Below, piece after piece: positions 45,165 through 53,586 of a stretch of DNA of 64,000 bases; position 1 is the first letter of the stretch; the number at the start of each line of letters is the position of its first letter. This stretch comes from Bacteroidaceae bacterium (lineage in GTDB: Bacteria; Bacteroidota; Bacteroidia; Bacteroidales; Bacteroidaceae): the NCBI GenBank assembly GCA_024682395.1, contig JAIKZH010000020.1, positions 1-64,000 on the forward strand. Direction: 5' to 3'. The translations under genes and the position numbers were made by a program. Under the pieces are notes generated by a model. That model had not been told where the DNA came from, searched no databases, and saw nothing but the letters and a program-made list of their open reading frames with translations.

Positions 45165-46367
45165 ATGGAACTATCAGCAAGACTTCAAGCACTTCAGCCT
45201 TCTGCAACACTCGCAATGTCGCAGAAGAGCAGTGAACTAAAAGCTCAAGGTATCGACATCATTAACATGAGTGTCGGTGAACCAGATTTTAATACTCCAG
45301 ATCACATTAAGGAAGCTGCAAAGAAAGCAATTGATGAAAATTATTCACGTTATAGCCCAGTGCCAGGTTATCCTGAATTGAAAAATGCTATTGTGAATAA
45401 ACTGAAAAAAGAAAATGGATTGGATTATTCTCCAGCTCAGATCCTTTGTTCAAATGGTGCAAAACAATCTGTATGTAATGCAATCATGGCATTGGTAAAC
45501 GCTGGTGATGAGGTGATTATCCCTGCTCCATATTGGGTAAGTTACCCACAAATGGTTTTGTTGGCAGAAGGTACACCTGTATTTGTTGAAGCAAAAATTG
45601 AACAAGACTTCAAAATCACTCCAGAACAACTCGAGGCTGCAATCACTCCAAAAACACGTTTGCTCATTCTTTGCTCTCCTTCAAATCCAACAGGCTCTGT
45701 ATATAGTAAGGCTGAGTTGGAAGCTCTCAAGAATGTTTTGTTGAAATATGAGAATATCATTGTTATTGCCGATGAAATCTACGAACATATTAATTATGTA
45801 GGTGAACATGCATCAATGGCTCAGTTTGCTGATTTAAAAGATCGTGTGGTTATTATCAATGGCGTGTCTAAGGCATATGCAATGACAGGATGGCGTATCG
45901 GATTTATTGCTGCTGCTGATTGGATTGTGAAAGGATGTAATAAACTTCAGGGACAATACACAAGTGGACCTTGCTCTGTTAGTCAGAAAGCTGCTGAAAT
46001 AGCATTTGCAGGTTCTCAAGATTGTGTTGAAACAATGCGTCAAGCTTTTGAACGCCGTCGTGACTTGATCGTACGTTTGGCAAAAGAAATTTCTGGATTA
46101 GAAGTAAATAAGCCACAAGGTGCATTCTATCTCTTCCCTAAGTGCTCAAGCTATTTCGGAAAGAAAGCAACTGTTGATGGTAAAGAATATGTTATTAACA
46201 ACTCTACTGATTTTGCAATGTATGTTCTTGAAGTAGGTCATGTTGCAACAGTAGGAGGCGATGCTTTCGGTAGCCCTGAGTGTTTCCGTATGAGTTATGC
46301 AACAAGCGATGAAAATATTGTTGAGGCTTTAACTCGTATTAAGAATTGTTTGGCTAAACTTGCATAA
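45165..46367 (+). CDS. class I aminotransferase, probable aspartate aminotransferase
   Basis: A PLP enzyme transferring amino groups, probably between aspartate and 2-oxoglutarate. The predicted 400 residues match the AspC/PatA subgroup: MSVGEPDFNTPDHIKEAA, YSPVPGYPELKNAI, SNGAKQSVCNA, CSPSNPTGSVYS, ADEIYEHI and VSKAYAMTGWRIGF with the PLP Lys. The codons look well expressed. It lies 71 bases after ribBA and ends at a bidirectional terminator. Confidence 0.92.
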   Translation: MELSARLQALQPSATLAMSQKSSELKAQGIDIINMSVGEPDFNTPDHIKEAAKKAIDENYSRYSPVPGYPELKNAIVNKLKKENGLDYSPAQILCSNGAKQSVCNAIMALVNAGDEVIIPAPYWVSYPQMVLLAEGTPVFVEAKIEQDFKITPEQLEAAITPKTRLLILCSPSNPTGSVYSKAELEALKNVLLKYENIIVIADEIYEHINYVGEHASMAQFADLKDRVVIINGVSKAYAMTGWRIGFIAAADWIVKGCNKLQGQYTSGPCSVSQKAAEIAFAGSQDCVETMRQAFERRRDLIVRLAKEISGLEVNKPQGAFYLFPKCSSYFGKKATVDGKEYVINNSTDFAMYVLEVGHVATVGGDAFGSPECFRMSYATSDENIVEALTRIKNCLAKLA

Positions 46368-46388
46368 TATGTTTAGTTGACATATATA

Positions 46389-46429
46389 CAAATAAAAAAG
46401 TTCTTCAAAACGAAGAACTTTTTTATTTG
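46389..46429. terminator. strong bidirectional terminator
   Basis: A perfect 18-bp stem (46389-46406 with 46412-46429) and a 5-nt loop, with A-run and T-run inside the arms, lies between the aminotransferase gene and the converging thioesterase gene. Confidence 0.9.
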
Positions 46430-46462
46430 TCATTTATTAAAAGATGATTTCTCAGACTGGAT

Positions 46463-46876
46463 TTACATCAAATCAGAAACCTTCATGTCAATATCCTTGC
46501 GATAAGCCAAACCTGTAACCACACATAATAATTTTCCGTCTTGATTTGTTATTTTTACATCTACATACGGAATTTTATGGTGATTGAATACCTCTGTGGC
46601 TTCAGCAGTCAGTTTATCACCTATTTTTGCGGAACTAAGAAAAACTATGTTGTTCTCAATACCGAATGAGAGTTTGCCATGGCTGTTCATAACAGCTGCT
46701 AACGCAATATCTGCTAATGTGAAATATACACCTCCTTGGCATACACCTCCAGCGTTTAGGTGGCAATCTTTAACCTCAAGTGTTGCGCGTGCATAACCAG
46801 CGCGTATTTCTTCGAGATGACAACCAATGCCAGTGGCGAAGTGGTCGCCAGATGTCAACAACTGTTGTAGTGTCAT
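46463..46876 (-). CDS. PaaI-type hotdog thioesterase
   Basis: The predicted 137 residues form a single hotdog domain: GCHLEEIRAGYARATLEV, HLNAGGVCQGGVYFTLADIALAAVMN (the family signature with the catalytic Asp) and LTAEATEVFNHHKIPYVDV. PaaI-like enzymes hydrolyse acyl-CoA thioesters; the acyl group here is unknown. It is the last gene of a leftward run with purN, a lipid kinase and a transporter. Confidence 0.88.
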   Translation of the reverse strand: MTLQQLLTSGDHFATGIGCHLEEIRAGYARATLEVKDCHLNAGGVCQGGVYFTLADIALAAVMNSHGKLSFGIENNIVFLSSAKIGDKLTAEATEVFNHHKIPYVDVKITNQDGKLLCVVTGLAYRKDIDMKVSDLM

Positions 46877-46903
46877 AATATGAGAACTTTGGATAATGAC
46901 GTG

Positions 46904-47476
46904 TTATTGTTGTTTGATTATAGCGGCCTCAATTACTGAAGGGAAGTATGTCTGTTCAAGAACATGAACCTTTTCTTCAATATCTTCAACTGTGTCTTCT
47001 GGAGCAATTGGAGTAGAGTATTGCTTGATGATTTCTCCTCCGTCGCATATCTCATTTACATAATGTATTGTGATACCGGTTTCTTTTTCTCCAGCCGCTT
47101 TTACAGCCTCATGTATATGGTGTCCATACATACCCTTACCTCCGTATTTCTTTAATATGGCAGGATGTATGTTTATCATCTTGTGGTCGTATTCATTGAT
47201 AAGATAAGGTGGAACCATCAGTAAGAATCCTGCAAGGACAATAAAATCGATATTATATTCTTTCAGTATTGGAAGAAGGAATTTCTCATCGTTGAATTGG
47301 CTCTTGCTTGCAACCATACTTGGAACATTGAGGTTTTTGGCTCTTGTTAACGCATAAGCATCGGCTTTGTTGCTAATCACAAGTGAAACCTTTGCGATGT
47401 CTGAATTTTGAAAGTATCGTATGATATTCTCACAGTTAGTACCATTTCCTGATACAAAGATTGCTATGTTTGTCAT
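46904..47476 (-). CDS. purN: phosphoribosylglycinamide formyltransferase
   Basis: PurN formylates glycinamide ribonucleotide with 10-formyl-THF, the third step of purine synthesis. The predicted 190 residues show NIAIFVSGNGTNCENIIRYF, VLAGFLLMVPPYLI, MINIHPAILKKYGGKGMYG (active Asn-Ile-His) and TGITIHYVNEICDGGEII with the conserved Asp. Length is normal. It lies 27 bases before the thioesterase gene. Confidence 0.95.
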   Translation of the reverse strand: MTNIAIFVSGNGTNCENIIRYFQNSDIAKVSLVISNKADAYALTRAKNLNVPSMVASKSQFNDEKFLLPILKEYNIDFIVLAGFLLMVPPYLINEYDHKMINIHPAILKKYGGKGMYGHHIHEAVKAAGEKETGITIHYVNEICDGGEIIKQYSTPIAPEDTVEDIEEKVHVLEQTYFPSVIEAAIIKQQ

Positions 47477-47499
47477 TGTTTTTATGTTATGTTAGTGTG

Positions 47500-48426
47500 T
47501 TATACAATATAATTTAAACATTCTGGTTCTATCTCCACTCTCATTGGTGTGAGTTTTTTCACATCGAGAATACAGCCGTCAACAGAAACTTTAGCTTTAC
47601 CTTCATCATAAACTATTACCTTTTGAATGCGGTAGGGGTGTACATTGGTGTAATTAAGGAACCTTCCTTTACCAAGTAACCAAAAGCCTTCAAGAAGTTG
47701 CCACCATTTCGGACGAGTGATTATTGACATGTCTAACATGGAATTGTATGGCACAGAATTTGGGGTTTGTCCATATCCGTGACAGTTTCCGATGCATATT
47801 GACATAACCTGTGTTTTTATTTCTTCAGTATCTGCTTTTAAACTGACATCGAATGATTTGCGCTCAAATATGTTGGCAATAGCAACAGGAATAATCGATA
47901 AACGTTTAGAACCTATTAGACGTGTGAATTTGTCTGTGAAATCTATGAGTCGTGCTCCCAAACCGATATTTACGCAATTGAGGAAATAATGTTTGTGTGG
48001 AACATTGTCCTCGTCGGTATATGTACATACCCCAACATCAATCAATTTGGTGTTGCGCTTAATCATCTTGTTGACTGTGTTTTTGTAATCGTCTATTTCT
48101 ATTCCCCAGAAACGAGCAAAGTCATTGCCTATTCCGTTAGGAATCAGTCCAAAAGCAAAGTCATCAACCAATTCTTCTTTTGATTTTATAACTCCATTTA
48201 AAGCTTCGTTCAAAGCCGCATCATTGCCTACAACAATTATTGTGTGATAATGATTGTTGCAAAGCATACGTGTCAATCGTTCAACAGAACCAGAACCCTC
48301 TGATTGTACAAAATCATATTGCACCCCGCATTTTTCCATGTATTGCTGAATCGCAATCCATCGTTTGTGCGAATTGATTGAGCCGGCTCTCGAACTATAT
48401 ATGACTCCCCATCTATTATTTTCCAT
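47500..48426 (-). CDS. diacylglycerol/lipid kinase-family protein
   Basis: A DAGK-catalytic-domain protein of the YegS/DgkB group that phosphorylates a lipid or sphingoid base. The predicted 308 residues include VVGNDAALNEALNGVIKS (the GGDGT-like loop, here GNDAA), FGLIPNGIGNDFARFWG (the substrate loop) and NCVNIGLGARL. The replaced first loop (GNDAA instead of GGDGT) is unusual and may lower or change nucleotide binding. It belongs to the leftward run with the NhaD-like transporter. Confidence 0.85.
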   Translation of the reverse strand: MENNRWGVIYSSRAGSINSHKRWIAIQQYMEKCGVQYDFVQSEGSGSVERLTRMLCNNHYHTIIVVGNDAALNEALNGVIKSKEELVDDFAFGLIPNGIGNDFARFWGIEIDDYKNTVNKMIKRNTKLIDVGVCTYTDEDNVPHKHYFLNCVNIGLGARLIDFTDKFTRLIGSKRLSIIPVAIANIFERKSFDVSLKADTEEIKTQVMSICIGNCHGYGQTPNSVPYNSMLDMSIITRPKWWQLLEGFWLLGKGRFLNYTNVHPYRIQKVIVYDEGKAKVSVDGCILDVKKLTPMRVEIEPECLNYIV

Positions 48427-48482
48427 AAATCAAAATCTGCGAATTTTCAAATCCCTCTATTATTCAGTCAAACCACACTATT

Positions 48483-49835
48483 TTAGTGCATTAACCAAAA
48501 TACAATCATACCAAATCCCCATGCTACAAGTACCCTCCAGAAAATATGGCGGAAATACCATGGTAAACTGATATGCTCAACTTCGACAACAGCATGACCA
48601 GCCAAACTTCCTACATAAAGCAACAAACTACCCATTGCTGAACAGAATGCAAGGAGTTGCCAGTAAGTTCCGTTTAAAACGAATTCCTGTGTTGATTGTA
48701 TTTGTTCTGTGTTGAATAGGTTCAAACCAATCATAACAAATGGAATGTTGTCGATAAGACAAGAAATGAAACCGAAAAACGCACCATATATATATATATT
48801 ATGTACGTGTGTAATAAGAAGTTCACTTGCGTATTTTAATGCACCAGTTTCAACCAATGCACCAACGGCAAGTGATATACCTAAGAAATACAGAATAAGG
48901 CGCATGCCTATAAACTCTGTATTACGAATGTATTTACGTTGTGTGAATAATATAATACCGTTTCTTCTTAAATTGAATATACCTTCAAGCACCCAAACCA
49001 AAGCTAATATGCACATAGCCCCGAGGAATGGAGGAAGGCAAGTCAGATTATGAAATGTAGGTATAGCCCATAGACCAGCAAGTCCGACAACCAACATCAC
49101 ACTTTTTTGGAAAAGTGATAACGAAGAATCGTCGCCGTCAAAACGTGAAATAAACGAAGTGACATTTAGTTGACCTACCAATAACTTAGAAATAAGTATG
49201 TTGAAGATACATAAACTTGTTAATGCCGGTAATATTAACCCTCCAGCAAAAGCAGATGGAGTCACAACTCCGTGAACCCATAACAAAAGCGAAGTCATAT
49301 CACCAATCACAGTAAATGAACCACCAAGGATGGCTGAAACAAGGATTACGCATGAATAAACCACACGTTGACTATGCTCAGAAACAACCTGCCCCATAAT
49401 TGTCATCATCAATACAACAGTGGTTAAGTTGTCAACATTAGCCGAAATAATAAAGGTGATGAGCGATAAAGCCCATAAGAATTTCTTACAACTACGAGTT
49501 CTCATCCATTTTATAAGAGAATCGAAAACTCCGTTGTTGTTCATTATCTCAACAATGGTGTTAGTGGCAATCAAGAAAAGAATGACTTGACAAGCCTCAT
49601 TTATATATTTTATAATAACATTACTCGCAATAAAATTTTTCTCTTGACCTGCAACATATTCAGGATATCCCATGTTGCCAAGAAATTCTGCACCATTAAA
49701 CATATATACAACCCAAGCGGTAACTCCGCAGAACATTGCAACAGCTGCGCGGTTAACGTGGTTTACTTGAACTGTGCTCATCATCAAAAAACCTGTGACG
49801 ATAATAGCAACGATAATCAATGTCGTTAGTAACAT
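48483..49835 (-). CDS. NhaD/SLC13-type (ArsB-like) ion transporter
   Basis: The predicted 450 residues hold about 11-12 transmembrane helices. LITFIISANVDNLTTVVLMMTIM and SAILGGSFTVIGDMTSLLLWV match the conserved cores of the NhaD Na+/H+ antiporter and ion transporter superfamily; ISCLIDNIPFVMIG is the second repeat. The start at 49835 follows its promoter element; an open frame continues through the tRNA array upstream but is not a gene. It is the first gene of a leftward run to 46463. Confidence 0.88.
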   Translation of the reverse strand: MLLTTLIIVAIIVTGFLMMSTVQVNHVNRAAVAMFCGVTAWVVYMFNGAEFLGNMGYPEYVAGQEKNFIASNVIIKYINEACQVILFLIATNTIVEIMNNNGVFDSLIKWMRTRSCKKFLWALSLITFIISANVDNLTTVVLMMTIMGQVVSEHSQRVVYSCVILVSAILGGSFTVIGDMTSLLLWVHGVVTPSAFAGGLILPALTSLCIFNILISKLLVGQLNVTSFISRFDGDDSSLSLFQKSVMLVVGLAGLWAIPTFHNLTCLPPFLGAMCILALVWVLEGIFNLRRNGIILFTQRKYIRNTEFIGMRLILYFLGISLAVGALVETGALKYASELLITHVHNIYIYGAFFGFISCLIDNIPFVMIGLNLFNTEQIQSTQEFVLNGTYWQLLAFCSAMGSLLLYVGSLAGHAVVEVEHISLPWYFRHIFWRVLVAWGFGMIVFWLMH

Positions 49836-49866
49836 AAAAACTGCTTTTATATATGAATTTCGCTCA

Positions 49867-49874
49867 CAAAGGTA
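49867..49874 (-). promoter_or_regulatory. promoter -7 element of the NhaD-like gene
   Basis: TACCTTTG on the minus strand, 31 bases before the ATG. It is divergent from the tRNA promoter at 49934-49965. Confidence 0.5.
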
Positions 49875-49933
49875 GTGATTTCTTATGAAATTACGAATAT
49901 TTACGTATAAAGAATCAAAAAAAACGCTAAAAG

Positions 49934-49965
49934 TTTTGGTAGTTTTAGAAAAAGCCTTACCTTTG
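49934..49965 (+). promoter_or_regulatory. promoter of the tRNA-Leu/tRNA-Gly array
   Basis: TTTTG at 49934-49938 and TACCTTTG at 49958-49965 are 19 bases apart. No further promoter match is seen before the terminator at 50674, so the array may be one transcript of about 730 nt. Confidence 0.65.
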
Positions 49966-50006
49966 CACTCGCAAATCGGCAGAAGAGCAAAAATGCCAGC
50001 GACATT

Positions 50007-50087
50007 GCCCACGTGGCGGAATGGTAGACGCGCTCGTTTCAGGTGCGAGTGTTGAGAGACGTGCAAGTTCGATTCTTGTCGTGGGCA
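50007..50087 (+). tRNA. tRNA-Leu (CAG anticodon)
   Basis: A type II tRNA: acceptor GCCCACG/CGTGGGC, D-arm with GAATGGTAGACGC, anticodon stem CTCGT/GCGAG around TTCAGGT (anticodon CAG), a long variable arm, and T-loop AGTTCGATTCT. CCA is not encoded. It is the first RNA of the array. Confidence 0.95.
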
Positions 50088-50130
50088 CATCGAAATTTTG
50101 CTATCTGTTCGATACTTTGAGAAATCAAAA

Positions 50131-50146
50131 TGCTCAGTTGGTAGAG
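50131..50146 (+). pseudogene. tRNA-Gly D-arm remnant
   Basis: TGCTCAGTTGGTAGAG matches the D-arm of tRNA-Gly with one change; the acceptor strand before it and the anticodon arm after it are gone. It is the most decayed member of the array. Confidence 0.6.
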
Positions 50147-50156
50147 TAAACATAAT

Positions 50157-50234
50157 GCGGAAATAGCTCAGTTGGTAGAGCACAACCTTGCCCCAAGAAT
50201 AAAAAGGATACCAACCTTGGCAAGGAGACATAAT
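50157..50234 (+). pseudogene. truncated tRNA-Gly unit 1
   Basis: The first 36 nt equal the 5' half of tRNA-Gly(GCC) up to the anticodon GCC. An 18-nt A-rich linker follows, then at 50211-50225 CCAACCTTGGCAAGG, the exact reverse complement of 15 nt of the anticodon arm. T-arm and 3' acceptor strand are absent. The unit is identical over its 78 nt to unit 4 at 50514. Confidence 0.85.
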
Positions 50235-50311
50235 GCAGAAATAGCTCAGTTGGTAGAGCACACCTTGCCCCAAAAGATAATGGTTACCAACCTTGGCAAG
50301 GATGACAAAAT
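50235..50311 (+). pseudogene. truncated tRNA-Gly unit 2
   Basis: Same build as unit 1 but diverged: G4 is A, one A is lost before CCTTGCC, and the linker differs. The inverted arm at 50287-50301 is unchanged. Confidence 0.8.
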
Positions 50312-50391
50312 GCGGAAATAGCTCATTTGGTAGAGCACAACCTTGCCCCAAGAACAAAAAAGGATACCAACCTTGGCAAGGATGACAAAAT
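50312..50391 (+). pseudogene. truncated tRNA-Gly unit 3
   Basis: Same build; the D-loop has CATTTGG in place of CAGTTGG. The inverted arm at 50367-50381 is unchanged. It directly precedes the first intact tRNA-Gly. Confidence 0.8.
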
Positions 50392-50464
50392 GCGGAAATA
50401 GCTCAGTTGGTAGAGCACAACCTTGCCAAGGTTGGGGTCGCGAGTTCGAGTCTCGTTTTCCGCT
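50392..50464 (+). tRNA. tRNA-Gly (GCC anticodon), copy 1
   Basis: A complete tRNA: acceptor GCGGAAA/TTTCCGC, D-arm AGCTCAGTTGGTAGAGC, anticodon stem CAACC/GGTTG around TTGCCAA, T-loop AGTTCGAGTCT. The discriminator is T and CCA is not encoded. Confidence 0.97.
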
Positions 50465-50513
50465 CAACGACGCAAAAATACTGAAACGACTCTGTAAAAA
50501 GAGTAAAGATAAT

Positions 50514-50591
50514 GCGGAAATAGCTCAGTTGGTAGAGCACAACCTTGCCCCAAGAATAAAAAGGATACCAACCTTGGCAAGGAGACATAAT
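50514..50591 (+). pseudogene. truncated tRNA-Gly unit 4
   Basis: Identical to unit 1, with its inverted arm at 50568-50582. It lies between the two intact tRNA-Gly genes after a unique 49-nt spacer. Confidence 0.85.
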
Positions 50592-50664
50592 GCGGAAATA
50601 GCTCAGTTGGTAGAGCACAACCTTGCCAAGGTTGGGGTCGCGAGTTCGAGTCTCGTTTTCCGCT
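50592..50664 (+). tRNA. tRNA-Gly (GCC anticodon), copy 2
   Basis: Identical to copy 1 over all 73 nt. It is the last RNA of the array, 9 bases before the terminator. Confidence 0.97.
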
Positions 50665-50673
50665 CAACGTAAG

Positions 50674-50699
50674 AGATGTACTGAGGTATATCTTTTTTT
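50674..50699 (+). terminator. terminator of the tRNA array
   Basis: AGATGTAC pairs with GTATATCT (one G-U) around TGAG, followed by six T. Confidence 0.8.
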
Positions 50700-50987
50700 G
50701 TTTTCTAAGGGAAACTATTACTATTATATAGGCTCAGTAGAGGCTCAGTAGATAATTAGTGGCTCAGTAGATAATTAGTGGGGATAAGCATATATCATAG
50801 CAAGCCTATAAAGGAAGATTTTCTGAAAATATTTGGTGGGGTATTTAAAAAAGTATATATTTGTAATAGTTTTTGCTAAACCATGAGATTAAAGTCAGTA
50901 AGGAAAAGGTTCTGAAATAGTCTTGTTAGAGCATAAATGCTAAATCTTTGATAAATCATTTTTGTTAATATTAAAAGAAAAAACATT
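50700..50987. other. intergenic region after the tRNA array
   Basis: It holds the small tandem repeat at 50731-50779 and AT-rich sequence with a possible weak promoter (TATATTTG near 50857) for the lipoprotein gene at 50988. Confidence 0.5.
50731..50779 (+). repeat. short tandem repeat
   Basis: A 19-bp unit GGCTCAGTAGATAATTAGT occurs twice in tandem (50742-50760, 50761-50779), preceded by its first 11 bases at 50731-50741. Confidence 0.85.
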
Positions 50988-52118
50988 ATGAAAATTATTT
51001 ACGTTACCGTTTTGATTGGCCTATTGTGTACTCTTTGTTGTTGTAAGAATGAAGGTCAGTATTCACCAGATGAACAGAAGGCAACTTCAATCCCAGAAAT
51101 AAAGGATACATTAAGTGCGAAAAAGTTGCAATACTCTGATTTGTTGCCACAATGGGCATTTTGTACAGAATCTTATGTAGTTCTGATAGATCGTAGTGAT
51201 GACGCTATAATAAAGGTTGTTGACGCACATAATGATTCGTTGATATCGGCTTTTGGAACAAAAGGACGAGGACGTAATGAATTGACTCATCCGTGTAGCG
51301 ATTGTTATTTCGATAAGAATGTAAAAGGTGAACTTTGTATGTTAGTGCCAACTTCGCAACCATGTACGTATGTGGTAAATATGTCTGCATCTTTAGCTAA
51401 GGGTGTGTGTGTTGTTGATACCGTTTACAAAGAAGATGGAATGTCTCTATCTTCGCGATTATTTTATCTTGATGGTGGAAAAAAGAATGTTCTCCATAAA
51501 GAAATGTGGTTTGATGGAGATGCCTCTGATGTGAATAATGTTCGTACTCCCGAATTGATGGTTCTTGCGGACGATAGTATTAGGCTGTCTGCTTTTTCTC
51601 GTTTAATAAGAGTTGACCAATCTTTTGCACATCTTATGTATCGTTCTACTTGTGCTTTGAATCCGATAGGAACAAAATTTGTGGAAGTGTATAATACGCA
51701 TAACACAATGAATATATACGATATGGTTAATAATCAGGTTCTTGGTGTGCAATTTGGTAATGAAGGAAATCTAGATGAAATTGAAGGCAAATATTTAAAT
51801 GCATCATTAGAGAAGGCCATAAAGGAACTTAAGATTTATAATGTGCTTTGTTGTGCAAGTAATGATTATATTTTTGTGACCCATGAAGATAATATAACTA
51901 TTGCGGACTCTGAAAATAGAGAGAAATTCTCTCCATCGTTATTGGTTTTTGATTGGAATGGAAATTGTATTGCCAATTTCGCTCTAAAAGAAAATTTGGT
52001 TAGCATTGCATATAATGATGTATGTAAAAAACTTTATGGATTAGATTATAACGATAATTTGTATTCATACGATATGAAGGATTTATTGCCCTTGTATAAA
52101 AAGAAAAATAGGGATTAA
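50988..52118 (+). CDS. BF3164-like lipoprotein, six-bladed propeller type
   Basis: The predicted 376 residues have a signal peptide with a Cys-rich lipobox region (LCTLCCCKNEG, Cys17-19). The mature part shows the layout of BF3164-type lipoproteins, which fold as six-bladed beta-propellers: SDLLPQWAFCTESYVVLIDR, ISAFGTKGRGRNELTHPC, and later LVFDWNGNCIANFAL and YGLDYNDNLYSYDM. Their function is unknown. It stands alone between the tRNA array and the gapA region. Confidence 0.75.
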   Translation: MKIIYVTVLIGLLCTLCCCKNEGQYSPDEQKATSIPEIKDTLSAKKLQYSDLLPQWAFCTESYVVLIDRSDDAIIKVVDAHNDSLISAFGTKGRGRNELTHPCSDCYFDKNVKGELCMLVPTSQPCTYVVNMSASLAKGVCVVDTVYKEDGMSLSSRLFYLDGGKKNVLHKEMWFDGDASDVNNVRTPELMVLADDSIRLSAFSRLIRVDQSFAHLMYRSTCALNPIGTKFVEVYNTHNTMNIYDMVNNQVLGVQFGNEGNLDEIEGKYLNASLEKAIKELKIYNVLCCASNDYIFVTHEDNITIADSENREKFSPSLLVFDWNGNCIANFALKENLVSIAYNDVCKKLYGLDYNDNLYSYDMKDLLPLYKKKNRD

Positions 52119-52224
52119 TCCCAATAAAATGATAATATTACCTTAAAAATTATAAACTAAATATTGCAATTCGTAATAAAAAATGACAATTTGTAACAAT
52201 GAGAGTGAAAAAATATTCGGGTGA

Positions 52225-52256
52225 TTTGGTATATTATAATATAATACTTATCTTTG
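52225..52256 (+). promoter_or_regulatory. promoter ahead of the small ORF and gapA
   Basis: TTTG at 52225-52228 and TATCTTTG at 52249-52256 are 20 bases apart. No terminator lies between here and gapA, so the gapA leader may be about 210 nt and include the small ORF. Confidence 0.6.
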
Positions 52257-52276
52257 CACCTTGAAAGGGTAAAAGT

Positions 52277-52372
52277 ATGAAGTATCGTTTACTGAATATA
52301 GTTATCATGATTGTTTTGCTGCTGGTTTTTATAGCCTGCGCGTCATCGAAACATTATTGTAATTGCGGATAA
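52277..52372 (+). pseudogene. tiny lipoprotein ORF, possibly frameshifted
   Basis: A 31-residue ORF encodes a signal peptide and lipobox (LLLVFIACASSK) and stops soon after. One base further, another frame continues with IIVIADKTTFRDHNEYERPF and ends at 52458, just before gapA; joining the two by dropping one base would give about 59 residues. Either a real micro-lipoprotein, a leader ORF, or a remnant of a larger lipoprotein gene (perhaps like the one at 50988). Start and promoter look functional. Confidence 0.4.
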
Positions 52373-52426
52373 AACTACTTTTAGGGATCATAATGAATAT
52401 GAACGCCCTTTTATGAAAGAATTTAA

Positions 52427-53488
<1,062 letters not shown>

Positions 53489-53515
53489 TCTTAACGTACA
53501 GACGATATAAATGAT

Positions 53516-53558
53516 AAGGTGTGCTCTGATTTATAAGGGCGCACCTTATTTCTTTTTT
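53516..53558 (+). terminator. terminator of gapA
   Basis: AAGGTGTGC pairs with GCGCACCTT (one G-U) and is followed by TTTCTTTTTT. Confidence 0.8.
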
Positions 53559-53586
53559 ATATATGACCTTTTTAATCCTGTTTATC

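Noticed and set aside
48483-50357. A 624-codon open frame that would extend the NhaD-like transporter back through the tRNA array
   Set aside because: The extra N-terminal part is the antisense of the tRNA-Gly units, the conserved protein starts at 49835, and a promoter element lies at 49867. The extension is chance openness of repeats.
50157-50591. CRISPR array
   Set aside because: The 36-nt repeat and roughly 42-nt interval mimic a CRISPR array, but the repeat is a tRNA half, the intervals are themselves repeated, and no cas genes are present.
50157-50591. T-box riboswitch built on the GGC-displaying hairpin
   Set aside because: There is no Stem I, T-box sequence or antiterminator, no downstream glycyl-tRNA gene in the unit, and T-boxes are not typical of Bacteroidetes.
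50343-50672. A 109-codon frame across both tRNA-Gly genes
   Set aside because: It translates tRNA sequence; such frames are a well-known source of false protein predictions.
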